Positions 17,412-27,191 of a stretch of DNA of 64,000 bases are shown piece after piece; the first letter of the stretch is position 1, and each line of letters begins with the position of its first letter. The position numbers and the translations under genes are program-made. The notes beneath the pieces are model-generated. The model was not told where the DNA came from, made no database searches, and saw only the letters and a program-made list of their open reading frames with translations. The stretch is from Lentisphaeria bacterium (GTDB taxonomy: Bacteria; Verrucomicrobiota; Lentisphaeria; Victivallales; UBA1829): contig JAFTIQ010000034.1 of NCBI GenBank assembly GCA_017456805.1, positions 146,622 through 210,621 of the forward strand, in the 5' to 3' direction.

Positions 17412-19856
17412 TTATTTTTTATGTGTGTACGGTTCGATGTTCCATGCCGATATTTTCAACACTGCATCTCCGGGATCTCCGGAAAATTCAATTTCCCGTG
17501 TTTCTCCCGGCGGAATAAAAAGATAATTGTCATGGAAGAAAATCTTTTTATCCGGCAAGTTTTCAAATCCAAGTTTCATGCAGAACGCAACTGCTTTTCC
17601 GGTATTGCATAACGTGACAGTTCCCTCATCAATTTTTGCCGAAACAGTTGTCTCCGGAAGCGCAAAGGCTGTTTTGAAATCAGGAACGCCATAAACCCGG
17701 ACTCCGGAATATGTTCCATTCAAATAGAAGAATACCATCAACAGGCCATCCGGCAGATTTTCTGAAATTTCTGCCAGTAAGTGTGTTCCTTTTTCCCAAT
17801 CTCCGGAAAATTCCCGTTCAAAAAGAACTGTTCCTTCCACATTCATTGCCTTGACTCCGGCGGTTCCACTGAAACCGGAATCGCTTGTCAGGTAAATTTC
17901 GCCTTTCAATATTTTATCGTTTACGGTCCATGACTCATCTGCGATGGATAAGATAACAGGCTGGTTTGCCCGTTTCATTCCATACATCGCCATTTTCGGA
18001 AATCCGTAATAATCAATCAAATTCCAGGAGCATGTGGGCCAGGGTTCATTATATTGCCAGAACATACAGCCGGATGCATTCGGAGCCAATCTGCGGTAAT
18101 GTTCCATGATGTACTGAATGGAATCAGATTGGATGAACATAGAGGCATCGCAAACCTGCTTCATTGAATCAGTCTTGAATAATTCATGGACAGGCTGAAA
18201 CAGAGATTGCGCTCCCCTTCTGATGAAAAAGTGGTAATCCAGACTTTGTCCGCCCTGGTTTTCGATTTCAGACTCCGGAATAAAACGGCGCAAAGAATCA
18301 AAATCCGGGGTTCCATTACACCCCAATTCACTGGCAAATAAACGGAAATGATTATTCCAATATCCATGACTGGTATAATTCCACGGACCATGCGGCCGTT
18401 CCCCCGGACGGGACCGGTCAGGGGAAGAAATGTGATAGGGAATATTGCTTGCGAAACGTTTCACTAACTGGCCATATTTCAGAAGCATGGGGCTGTCCGC
18501 TATCTCACCATAATACAAAAGTTCATTTCCGCCGCAGTACAAAGTAATGCAAACATGATTCCGCAATTTCCGCAGAATCGCCTCTCCTTCCTGCTCTTTT
18601 ACCGCCAGAAACTCCGGATCTTTCGGATATTGACTGCAGGCATGCATAAATTCCTGCCATACCATGATCCCGTAACGGTCGCAAAGATCATAGAAAGAAT
18701 CTTTTTCAATCACACCGCCGCCCCAGATCCGGAACATATTCACTCCCGTTGCTTTCGCAGCCAGAATCAAATGCTCATAATCTCCGGAATTGACTCTCGA
18801 CAGCATCAAATCTGCCGGAACATAATTGACTCCGCGGACAAAAATATCCTTCCCATTGATATTGAACGTAAGATTATTCGCTCCTTCCGGGGAATCAGGA
18901 TTCCGAACCATCTTGATCGTTTTGAACCCGACTTGACGTTTCTCAACTGTCTGATCCAGAGTCAACTGCAAAGTATAAACTTCCGCATCCCCGTAATGGT
19001 TCGGATACCACAAATGCAACGGTTCAGGAAGCGGCAGTTCCAAAGAAAATTCATTATGCCCCGCAGAAAAAGTGATATCTTTCTCCAGAACAGAATAGGA
19101 TTGCTCGTCACTTTCCGAAATCAATTCTATTTTCAAAGGAAGCGTCTGATCTTTTCTGGATTCCGCTTCCAGGGAAACAGTCGCTTTGGATCCGTCATAT
19201 TGAAAATAGATATCAGAAAGTCGGACATTTCGGTAAGCGGAAAGTGTTACAGAGTCACAAATTCCCGTTGGAATAAATTTTCTTGCCCAATCCCAACCGA
19301 ATCCGATCTGCGTACGATGGAATTTTGCAAAATCTGCCGGCTGATCGTTTCTGTGATTCGGCAGCCCCGTCGGTGCCGGACGGAAAACAACGCACAGAAT
19401 ATTCTCTTTTTCAAACTCAATATATTCCGTGACATCAAAACCGATCCCGTAAGACATATTGGCGTGTTCCCCGAGCAGAACTCCGTTCAGATAAAACATC
19501 GCATGATAATCAACTCTTGCAAAGTCCAGCCTGATCCGGCATCCCTTCCATTCTTCAGGAATGGAAAACGTTCTCCGGAAAGCCCAGGAATATTGTTCAC
19601 AATATCCGGTATGTTCCAAATTACGCCCGTAATAAGGATCTTCACATAATCCATTTTCCAGCAGAAAGGTTCTGTCACATCCGGGAATATGCCCCCTCAT
19701 TGCACTGGAATCTTTTTTCCCCATGATAAAACCGGCACTGCCTGCACAGTCCCGATGCATCTGATTCAAACAGCGTCCATTGCTTGTCCAGGCAAAATAT
19801 TGTTCGTCCCCAAGGAAATAATCACTTTCCCAAATTCCATCCAATGAAATTTTCAT
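17412..19856 (-). CDS. Glycoside hydrolase family 2, beta-mannosidase-like
   Basis: 814 residues, no signal peptide, so probably cytoplasmic. Domain order is the GH2 one: N-terminal jelly-roll sugar-binding domain (to about 200, with FARVDYHAMFYLNGVLLGEH), immunoglobulin-like domain, TIM barrel (from about 330), and C-terminal beta domains. The acid/base Glu is in YCGGNELLYYG near residue 445; the nucleophile Glu is in FASELGCNG near 510. The barrel entry FRIWGGGVIEKDSFYDLCDRYGIMVWQEF, seen here in pieces, is characteristic of beta-mannosidases. It lies eight bases after the LacI gene and leads into the pseudopilin gene. It most likely cuts beta-mannosides from oligosaccharides. Confidence 0.88.
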   Translation of the reverse strand: MKISLDGIWESDYFLGDEQYFAWTSNGRCLNQMHRDCAGSAGFIMGKKDSSAMRGHIPGCDRTFLLENGLCEDPYYGRNLEHTGYCEQYSWAFRRTFSIPEEWKGCRIRLDFARVDYHAMFYLNGVLLGEHANMSYGIGFDVTEYIEFEKENILCVVFRPAPTGLPNHRNDQPADFAKFHRTQIGFGWDWARKFIPTGICDSVTLSAYRNVRLSDIYFQYDGSKATVSLEAESRKDQTLPLKIELISESDEQSYSVLEKDITFSAGHNEFSLELPLPEPLHLWYPNHYGDAEVYTLQLTLDQTVEKRQVGFKTIKMVRNPDSPEGANNLTFNINGKDIFVRGVNYVPADLMLSRVNSGDYEHLILAAKATGVNMFRIWGGGVIEKDSFYDLCDRYGIMVWQEFMHACSQYPKDPEFLAVKEQEGEAILRKLRNHVCITLYCGGNELLYYGEIADSPMLLKYGQLVKRFASNIPYHISSPDRSRPGERPHGPWNYTSHGYWNNHFRLFASELGCNGTPDFDSLRRFIPESEIENQGGQSLDYHFFIRRGAQSLFQPVHELFKTDSMKQVCDASMFIQSDSIQYIMEHYRRLAPNASGCMFWQYNEPWPTCSWNLIDYYGFPKMAMYGMKRANQPVILSIADESWTVNDKILKGEIYLTSDSGFSGTAGVKAMNVEGTVLFEREFSGDWEKGTHLLAEISENLPDGLLMVFFYLNGTYSGVRVYGVPDFKTAFALPETTVSAKIDEGTVTLCNTGKAVAFCMKLGFENLPDKKIFFHDNYLFIPPGETREIEFSGDPGDAVLKISAWNIEPYTHKK

Positions 19857-19863
19857 TTATTCC

Positions 19864-20844
19864 TCACTTCTTTTTATTCAAATCTGCCACACTGGAACGG
19901 TTCAATAATTCCGGCTGCAGAATAACACTTTCTGCATTTCCATTTTCCATTTTTTTCAGAAGCAGCCGGACTGCTTCCCCGCCCTGCTCAATATCCGGCT
20001 GCTTGACACTCGTCAATGCCGGACGGATAAATGCTCCGAAATCATCTCCGTCACATCCTATCACAGATAAATCTTCCGGGATCCTGATTCCCCGGTCGTA
20101 CGCAGCACCGATCAACTCAAAAGCCACATCATCAGAATACGCTGAAACTGCAGTCGGCTTTTCCGGATGCGCCAGGAGCCATTCAAGCAAATCTTTCCCT
20201 GTCCGGACCGTTACTGGTACAAAATACAAGTTTGCATCAGTTCCGGCAACCGCATCTGTTGCCCCTTTTCTGCGACTCTCCGAACCATGACATTGAACCG
20301 CGATCCGCCGATGACCATTTTCCACTAAATGTTGAACCTGAAGATAATTAACTTTTTCTCCATCAACATGTACTGATGGAATTTCCTGTATCGTTTGCGG
20401 GTGTGCCAACATAACCACTGGATGTTTACTGTTTAATTTTACAATTTCATCAGCTTTTTCAGAATCCAATGACCCGTGAATAATCACTCCATCAATCTGT
20501 TTCCCCATGAGCAATCTGCATTTTTCTATGAATTCTTCTGAGGATCTGTACTTACAGAACAACATACTGTACTGGAATTTATTCAGCTCATCTTCTATCC
20601 CGGTAATAATGCGGGGTGCAAACGATCCACCCATATTTGGAAATAAAAGTGCTACATTATAGGTCTTGCCTTGCCGCAATGCTTTTCCTGCAATATGGGG
20701 AACATAATTCAATTCTTTTGCGACGGCTATGATTCTTTTTCTTGTCTTTTCGCTGACTTTCTGAAGACCGGTCTTATTCAGCACATAACTTACTGTGCTG
20801 ATTCCCACTCCAGCCTCATGAGCAACATCTTTTATCGTGACCAT
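19864..20844 (-). CDS. LacI family transcriptional regulator
   Basis: 326 residues. The N-terminal helix-turn-helix reads TIKDVAHEAGVGISTVSYVL, followed by the hinge and a periplasmic-binding-protein-like sugar sensor (NVALLFPNMGGSF, GVIIHGSLDSE, VIGCDGDDFGAF). It is the first gene of the minus-strand operon running to 10670, with a palindromic operator just upstream, so it probably represses its own operon and is released by a sugar such as a mannoside product. The hinge region and C-terminal LNRSSVADL are normal for the family. Confidence 0.92.
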   Translation of the reverse strand: MVTIKDVAHEAGVGISTVSYVLNKTGLQKVSEKTRKRIIAVAKELNYVPHIAGKALRQGKTYNVALLFPNMGGSFAPRIITGIEDELNKFQYSMLFCKYRSSEEFIEKCRLLMGKQIDGVIIHGSLDSEKADEIVKLNSKHPVVMLAHPQTIQEIPSVHVDGEKVNYLQVQHLVENGHRRIAVQCHGSESRRKGATDAVAGTDANLYFVPVTVRTGKDLLEWLLAHPEKPTAVSAYSDDVAFELIGAAYDRGIRIPEDLSVIGCDGDDFGAFIRPALTSVKQPDIEQGGEAVRLLLKKMENGNAESVILQPELLNRSSVADLNKKK

Positions 20845-20876
20845 AACAGCTCCTGATCAATGAATATATAAATTTA

Positions 20877-20890
20877 GTGAAACGTTTCGC
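20877..20890. promoter_or_regulatory. LacI-family operator
   Basis: GTGAAACGTTTCGC contains the perfect 10-base palindrome GAAACGTTTC with a central CG step, the hallmark of LacI-family operators. It lies immediately downstream of the -10 box of the operon promoter, so a bound repressor would block initiation. Confidence 0.8.
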
Positions 20891-20899
20891 CTCGGTATT

Positions 20900-20927
20900 A
20901 ATATAACATTATTTTTTTCTATTTCAA
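20900..20927 (-). promoter_or_regulatory. Promoter of the LacI-led operon
   Basis: On the minus strand TTGAAA (20922-20927), 16-base spacer, TATATT (20900-20905). The predicted start of transcription falls a few bases before the LacI operator. Confidence 0.7.
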
Positions 20928-20969
20928 ACAAATATTTGAAAAAAAAAAGGAATTTTTCCCCGATCCTGC

Positions 20970-21797
20970 TCAAATATTCTTATTCATTTCCTCGCGGTAT
21001 TTTCCGGGAGAAATACTCATGAATTTTTTGAAAAATCTTGAAAAATAAAACTCATTATCGAACCCGAGCTGATCCGCTACTTCTTTTATCGTGCTTTTTT
21101 TCTGAATCAACAGTCGACATGCCTGTTTGATCAGAATTCCGGAAAGAAAACTCTTCGGTGACATGCCAGTAATCCTGGAAAACTTTCTGGAAAATGTACT
21201 TCTATCCATTCCATGCGTTCGCGCAAGCTCTTCTACGGTAATGTTTGCCAGCGAATGATAATTGTTTTGGATGTAATCAAGTTCCGTCTGAAATTCCGAA
21301 AAACGGGCGACAGAATCCCAATCTTCCTGCGTAAAGGTTTCGGTCAGAACAGTGACAAAATCAAAGACAATTGCATGAAGTTTTATTGCGGAAAGGTAAG
21401 GATTTTGTTCCGTATAAGCAGCAATCGCCCGTTTTTTCCAGATATTGGAATCTATTTCACGGATGGAATGATAACGGGAAAACAGATCGATCCCGCCGTG
21501 CAGTTCCAAAGAAAACTGTATGGAAATAAATTCCAGATATTCATCAAGATACAACCGCGCTTTCCGGTTCAAAGGTATGAAATAAGCCTTGCCGGGAGTA
21601 ATCAAAAAATCTGATACATTATCCGACATTCTGCAGGAATGATCTTTTTTACATTTCAGCGGAATGAAAAAACGGTTATACGGAGAGGAGGCTAAATGAC
21701 CGGAGCATTCCGTATAAGTTCCTCTGGCAAAATGCTTTACCTGCAGCTGTAATTGTCCGGCTAATTTCATCGGCAAAACATAACGTTCAACGGGCAT
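20970..21797 (-). CDS. AraC family transcriptional regulator
   Basis: 275 residues. N-terminal cupin-like ligand domain (ITPGKAYFIPLNRKARLYLD), then a C-terminal pair of helix-turn-helix motifs (TVEELARTHGMDRSTFSRKF and TIKEVADQLGFDNEFYFSRF, ending in FMSISPGKYR). It diverges from the glycyl radical enzyme gene at 22004. AraC-type activators usually bind direct repeats next to the -35 box. Three glycan promoters downstream share exactly such repeats, so this protein is the leading candidate for their activator; the GRE promoter itself, with a poor -35 region, may be another target, though it lacks the repeat. Confidence 0.9.
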   Translation of the reverse strand: MPVERYVLPMKLAGQLQLQVKHFARGTYTECSGHLASSPYNRFFIPLKCKKDHSCRMSDNVSDFLITPGKAYFIPLNRKARLYLDEYLEFISIQFSLELHGGIDLFSRYHSIREIDSNIWKKRAIAAYTEQNPYLSAIKLHAIVFDFVTVLTETFTQEDWDSVARFSEFQTELDYIQNNYHSLANITVEELARTHGMDRSTFSRKFSRITGMSPKSFLSGILIKQACRLLIQKKSTIKEVADQLGFDNEFYFSRFFKKFMSISPGKYREEMNKNI

Positions 21798-22003
21798 AAT
21801 AGAACTCCTGTCACTCTCATCTTTATTTTTGATCTTTCACATAAATATATCATTTCTCATTTATTTTTCAAGCAGGAATAAGCACAAAACAAATCAACAA
21901 ATCACAAATGTATAAATAATCGTAAAAAATATCCATTTTATTTTATTGATCACCGGTGTATATTGCAACCAGAAACACCCCATCACAAAAAACAGGAGTT
22001 ATC
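21798..22003. promoter_or_regulatory. Divergent AT-rich region between AraC and the glycyl radical enzyme
   Basis: A TATATT at 21959-21964 could be the -10 of the glycyl radical enzyme gene, but the matching -35 (TTTTAT) is poor, as in activator-dependent promoters. No TTTGCAT repeat is present. The start codon at 22004 is preceded by CAGGAG. Confidence 0.35.
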
Positions 22004-24229
22004 ATGCTTTACAAAACATTCAATGAAGACCGTGATTATCTGGTCAACAAATTCCGGAAACCGGTTTTGGATCCGGCAACCGGGGCAGATGTGGACGATG
22101 AAAATTTCAGATTGAGCATCATCGATCTTGCAAAGTCTTTGGAAAAACAGGGATTCTCAAGACCGGTCATCAAGGCAAAGTGTTTTGAACATGTTTGCAG
22201 AAATATCAGAATTGATGTGAATCCCCATGACTGTTTTCCCGGATTTTGTTTCCAGAACCGGACAAGACGCCCCCTTGACTGGCTGGTGCAGATTTGGCAT
22301 GATGAGGAAGATGTCCGTACCAAAGAAAATGCCGATCAGATCTATCAATACAACAATGCCGGGATCCATTCAGTTTGGAGGGATTTTGATCACTCGGTTC
22401 CGGATTGGAACGCATTGATCGAACTCGGTTTCCCCGGATTGCGCGACCGGGCGGAAGAATACCGGAAAAAACATGAAGTCAATGGGACACTCACCCCTGA
22501 AGTTGCTGCGCATTTTGAAGGAATGAAAATCACCATCAATGCTGTTCTGGAAAATATCCGGCGATTGATCGATTACGCAGAACAAAAACATCCGGATAAC
22601 CCGCGCATCCAACGGGAAGTGGAATGTTTGAAGCGACTCAGAGATGGCGCACCGCAAAACTTTTATGACGTGCTTCAGCTGATTTTTCTTCACTTCTTTT
22701 ATTGCGAACACATTGACCGTTATCAGGTTCGCTCCCTTGCGGGGCCCCTGGATGACAGACTCCTTCCGTTTTATCAGAGAGATTTGGAAAACGGTACGTT
22801 CACGATGGAAGATATCCGGGAATTCCTCACATGTTTCCTCATGCAATGGGGATCCATTGACAACTATTGGGGACATCCGGTGTACCTGGGCGGAACCGGA
22901 AAAAATGGGGAATCTCTCTATAATGAGTTGTCTTATCTGATCCTTGAGATTTTTGAAGATCTTGCGATTCCGACCCCGAAAATACATTTGAAAATCGCAA
23001 GAAACACGCCGGAAAAACTGTTGAATACTGCATTCCGTATGCTGCGGGATAAACACAGCAGTCTGACATTCATCTCGGAAGAAGGGATCAAGCGGACTTT
23101 GATGAGCTGGGGTTGTTCCGAAGAAGAAGCCAGAACAACAAATATTCATGGCTGTTATGAAGCGACACCTCAAGGGAAAAGCAACTCTACCGGTGCAGGC
23201 TGTATCAATATGGTCAAAATTTTTGAACTGCTCCTTAACAACGGGAGAGATCCGAAAACTGGAATACAGTTAAAAAACGCGCCCGGAAAACTGGAAAAGA
23301 TTACAACGTTTGACGATTTCTACAAAGTCTGGATCAATTACCTTGGAGGGCTTATTGAACAGGAAATTGAGATGTGCAGTATCAACGAATCTGCATTGAA
23401 CCGGATCAATCCTTCGCTGCTCTACTCCATTACAGTTCAGAACAGCCTTGAAACCGGAAAAGATGCGTTTTTCAACGGGAACATTTATAATATTTCCACC
23501 ATCGGAGTAAGCGGATTCGGTACAGCGATCGATGCACTCATGGCTGTAAAAAGATTCGTCTTTGAGAAGAAAGAAGTTTCTTTGACCGAACTCCGGGATA
23601 TTCTGAACCGGAACTGGGAAGGCGCGGAAAAACTCCGGGCGAAAATCCTCAATGATAAATACAAATACGGCAACGGAATTCCGGAAGTTGATTTCTATTC
23701 CGAAATGATTTCTCATTTCATCGGGAACAAAATCAATATGCGCCCGAATTCAAGAAACGGCTTTTTCCTTGCCAGCGGACATAACGCAAGAGGTTTTGTC
23801 ACACAGGGAGAAAAAACCGGAGCAACTCCGGATGGGCGTCTTGCCGGAGAAGAAATCTCAAAAAATCTTTCTCCGACCATGGGTATGGACAGAAACGGGA
23901 TCACTGCCCTGATCAAATCGGTTACGTCAATGGATCCTATCGATTTTGCCATAGATTTCCCATTGGATGCCGCGCTGCACCCGGCAACGGTTCAGGGGGA
24001 AGAAGGGCTTGCGGCACTCCGCAGTCTTCTCTTCACATATTTTGATCGGAACGGAACGCTGATCCAATTCAATATTTTCGATGCGGAAGAACTGGAAGAA
24101 GCTCAAAAAAATCCCGAAAAATATGCAAATCTTCAGATCAGAGTTTGCGGTTGGAATGTCCGTTTTGTAGAACTTTCCAAGGTGGAACAGGATGCCTATA
24201 TCAAACGGCAGAAAAATCTCATGGAATAA
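22004..24229 (+). CDS. Glycyl radical enzyme (PFL/glycerol-dehydratase family), substrate unknown
   Basis: 741 residues. Oxygen-sensitive radical enzyme of the pyruvate formate-lyase superfamily. The radical-bearing Gly716 is in RVCGWNVRF, 26 residues from the end; the usual consensus is RVxGYxxxF, so Trp replaces Tyr. The active-site loop is NIHGCYEATPQG, with thiyl Cys384 and Glu386 two residues on. A Cys-X-Glu pair marks the eliminase/decarboxylase branch (glycerol, diol, choline, hydroxyproline, isethionate enzymes) rather than true PFL, which has two adjacent cysteines. The residue between, Tyr, is not one I can match to a characterised member. The start ATG 22004 has GGAG five to six bases upstream. 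The activase follows after 15 bases. No microcompartment genes are near. Confidence 0.9.
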   Translation: MLYKTFNEDRDYLVNKFRKPVLDPATGADVDDENFRLSIIDLAKSLEKQGFSRPVIKAKCFEHVCRNIRIDVNPHDCFPGFCFQNRTRRPLDWLVQIWHDEEDVRTKENADQIYQYNNAGIHSVWRDFDHSVPDWNALIELGFPGLRDRAEEYRKKHEVNGTLTPEVAAHFEGMKITINAVLENIRRLIDYAEQKHPDNPRIQREVECLKRLRDGAPQNFYDVLQLIFLHFFYCEHIDRYQVRSLAGPLDDRLLPFYQRDLENGTFTMEDIREFLTCFLMQWGSIDNYWGHPVYLGGTGKNGESLYNELSYLILEIFEDLAIPTPKIHLKIARNTPEKLLNTAFRMLRDKHSSLTFISEEGIKRTLMSWGCSEEEARTTNIHGCYEATPQGKSNSTGAGCINMVKIFELLLNNGRDPKTGIQLKNAPGKLEKITTFDDFYKVWINYLGGLIEQEIEMCSINESALNRINPSLLYSITVQNSLETGKDAFFNGNIYNISTIGVSGFGTAIDALMAVKRFVFEKKEVSLTELRDILNRNWEGAEKLRAKILNDKYKYGNGIPEVDFYSEMISHFIGNKINMRPNSRNGFFLASGHNARGFVTQGEKTGATPDGRLAGEEISKNLSPTMGMDRNGITALIKSVTSMDPIDFAIDFPLDAALHPATVQGEEGLAALRSLLFTYFDRNGTLIQFNIFDAEELEEAQKNPEKYANLQIRVCGWNVRFVELSKVEQDAYIKRQKNLME

Positions 24230-24244
24230 GGATCGTTCTGCGTT

Positions 24245-25153
24245 ATGAATACACAAGGAATCATTCTTGAACCCAAAAGATTTGCAGTTCATGACGGTCC
24301 CGGGATCCGGACAGCCTTTTATCTGAAAGGCTGTCCCCTGCATTGCCGCTGGTGTCATAATCCGGAAAGTATTTCCAGAAGTCCGCAGCTGGGATTTTAT
24401 GCCCATAAGTGCAGAAATTGCGGGGAATGTGCCGCTGTCTGCCCGGAAACTGCCCATGTGATGGAGAACAACCGTCATCATTTCTACGCGGCAAAATGCA
24501 CAGCTTGCGGAAAATGCGAAAGCGAATGTCCGGCAAATGCACTGAAACTTTACGGAAAAACCGTAACTGTCAGAGATTTGATCGACATTGCTTTGGAAGA
24601 TCTTTCTTTCTATAGTCATTCCGGCGGCGGAGTTACATTATCCGGCGGAGAACCGCTTTTTCAAAAGGATTTTACGCTTTCTGCTTTGAAACATTTCAAG
24701 GAATCCGGGATCCACACGGCACTGGATACATGCGCTTTTGTTTCCAGAGAGATCATGAAACAAACACTTCCTTATACGGATATGTATCTGGTTGATTTCA
24801 AGCATTGCGATCCGCTGATCCACAAAAAATTAACCGGACAGAGGAACGAACAGATCAAAGAAAATCTGACGTTTCTTTCTGAAAACGGGGCGCGGATCGA
24901 AATCCGTATCCCGTTTGTTCCGGGGTGTAACGATTCCATTGAAAATATGGAAGCATCCGGAAAATTCCTTTCCTCCTTGAAAATCGAAACGGTAAAACTT
25001 CTCCCGTATCATTCACTTGCACGCACAAAATATGCAGCAATTCAGATGGAAGACACCCTGCCCGGGGTTGAGTCGCCTGACGAAACCGCAATTCAGCAGG
25101 CCGTATCTGTTTTAAGAGCATACGGCGTGAATGCAAAATCCGGTAGAGAATAG
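24245..25153 (+). CDS. Glycyl-radical enzyme activating protein (radical SAM)
   Basis: 302 residues. The radical SAM cluster motif is [10 protein letters not shown] (C-X3-C-X2-C) near residue 30. It is followed by two inserted ferredoxin-type 4Fe-4S motifs, [13 protein letters not shown] and [13 protein letters not shown], as in activases of the glycerol-dehydratase and choline-lyase type but not in the shorter PFL activase. [12 protein letters not shown] follows. It uses SAM to put the radical on the glycine of the neighbouring enzyme. It lies 15 bases after that gene and the pair ends in a terminator, so the two form a complete operon. Confidence 0.93.
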   Translation: MNTQGIILEPKRFAVHDGPGIRTAFYLKGCPLHCRWCHNPESISRSPQLGFYAHKCRNCGECAAVCPETAHVMENNRHHFYAAKCTACGKCESECPANALKLYGKTVTVRDLIDIALEDLSFYSHSGGGVTLSGGEPLFQKDFTLSALKHFKESGIHTALDTCAFVSREIMKQTLPYTDMYLVDFKHCDPLIHKKLTGQRNEQIKENLTFLSENGARIEIRIPFVPGCNDSIENMEASGKFLSSLKIETVKLLPYHSLARTKYAAIQMEDTLPGVESPDETAIQQAVSVLRAYGVNAKSGRE

Positions 25154-25242
25154 AGAAATCTGCAGCAAAAACAGTCTGCCGATCCGGTCGTTTTCCCAGA
25201 GGGAAACGAATGTACATTGTTGATTAAATTTTGATAAAAGAA

Positions 25243-25280
25243 ACGGGGAAAATTCCGGCTGGGATTTCCCGTTTTTTTTT
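25243..25280 (+). terminator. Intrinsic terminator after the glycyl radical operon
   Basis: ACGGGGAAA and TTTCCCGT arms, short loop, then nine T. The rest of the 297-base gap holds the next operon's promoter. Confidence 0.85.
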
Positions 25281-25320
25281 GTTTATCCACCCTGTTTTTC
25301 AATATAAATACTCATATTTT

Positions 25321-25387
25321 TTTGCATAATGTTTGCATTAGATTCTTCTCCGCAAGTCTTGTATTTTTTTAGAAAATATACTATTTT
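25321..25387 (+). promoter_or_regulatory. TTTGCAT-repeat promoter (copy A) of the GH130 operon
   Basis: TTTGCAT at 25321-25327 and again at 25332-25338 (period 11), then 20 bases, -35 TTGTAT (25359-25364), 17-base spacer and -10 TATTTT (25382-25387). The same layout with the same 20-base distance occurs upstream of 33351 and 37759. Confidence 0.75.
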
Positions 25388-25450
25388 ATTCCAAAGAACA
25401 ATGATTGAAAAAATGCTGAGCGAAACAGTTATTTAAACAGAAAGGGAAAA

Positions 25451-26404
25451 ATGAACTCACTCATGAAACGATATAAAGGGAATCCAATTCTGACGATTGA
25501 TGACCTTCCTGAAGGGGTCGGATATTATATTCTGAATCCCGGCGCAATCAAATTCAATGGAGAATATCTGCTTCTGGTGGATGTGTTCCATCGGGAGGGA
25601 ACTATTATTTTCTGGCTTGCACGCAGCAATGACGGGTACAATTTCAAATTCGATCCCGCCCCCGTGGACTGGCCTGAAATGCCGGCAGATACAGGTTGGG
25701 AAGAACATGGATGCTATGATCCGAGAATTACAAAGATCGAAGATGAATATTTCATTTTCTATGGAAGTCACAACAACAAATGCGGAACAAGAATCGCTCT
25801 GGCAAAAACAAAGGATTTTGTCAAATTTGAACATGTCGCATTGACATCCGAACTCAACAACAGAAATGCGGCTCTCTTCCCCGAAAAAATCAACGGAATG
25901 TACTGCCGTTTTGAAAGACCGTTCCACGGGGATGAATTTTCCCCCTGCTATATGTGGATGTCATTCTCAAAAGATCTGGAATTCTGGGGCAAACACCGGG
26001 AATCTCTGCTGCCGAGACCGGGACATTGGGATCATCAGAAAATCGGTGCAGGTGCGCCTCCGATCCGCGTGAAAGAAGGATGGCTGGAAATCTATCATGC
26101 AGTCAACCCCACTTGCGACGGATCCATTTATATGCTTTATGCTGCGATTCTGGATTACAAAGAGCCGTGGAAAGTGATTGCCCGCAGTAAATATCCGCTG
26201 CTATTCCCGGAAGCGGAATATGAACAGAAAGGCAGAGTCCGCAACGTTGTCTTCACCTGCAATGCAATTCTGGAAGACGATGGAATGGTGAAAGTTTATT
26301 ACGGGGCGGCTGATACCTGTATCGGCGTTGCAGAAGCTCCGCTGGATGAAATCGTGAAATCCTGCTTTGAACCTTATAAATATACGTTAGGCTTAAAACA
26401 ATAA
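25451..26404 (+). CDS. GH130-like beta-mannoside phosphorylase/hydrolase
   Basis: 317 residues, no signal peptide. A five-bladed beta-propeller with the GH130 signatures: [18 protein letters not shown] near residue 95 (carrying the conserved Asp), [32 protein letters not shown], and near the end [16 protein letters not shown]. The family cleaves beta-mannosides with phosphate, giving mannose-1-phosphate, or in one branch by hydrolysis. Basic residues that bind phosphate cannot be judged by eye. The ATG at 25451 is preceded by AGGGA. It heads an operon with a pseudopilin and a large secreted enzyme and carries promoter copy A. Confidence 0.85.
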   Translation: MNSLMKRYKGNPILTIDDLPEGVGYYILNPGAIKFNGEYLLLVDVFHREGTIIFWLARSNDGYNFKFDPAPVDWPEMPADTGWEEHGCYDPRITKIEDEYFIFYGSHNNKCGTRIALAKTKDFVKFEHVALTSELNNRNAALFPEKINGMYCRFERPFHGDEFSPCYMWMSFSKDLEFWGKHRESLLPRPGHWDHQKIGAGAPPIRVKEGWLEIYHAVNPTCDGSIYMLYAAILDYKEPWKVIARSKYPLLFPEAEYEQKGRVRNVVFTCNAILEDDGMVKVYYGAADTCIGVAEAPLDEIVKSCFEPYKYTLGLKQ

Positions 26405-26429
26405 CACAACAACTGAAAGGAAGAGTACT

Positions 26430-27164
<735 letters not shown>

Positions 27165-27191
27165 CAGTAACAAAGAAAGGGAGGACAACTT

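Noticed and set aside
22004..24229. True pyruvate formate-lyase
   Set aside because: It lacks the adjacent Cys-Cys pair of PFL and has Cys-Tyr-Glu instead; the activase also carries the two extra ferredoxin motifs of the dehydratase type.
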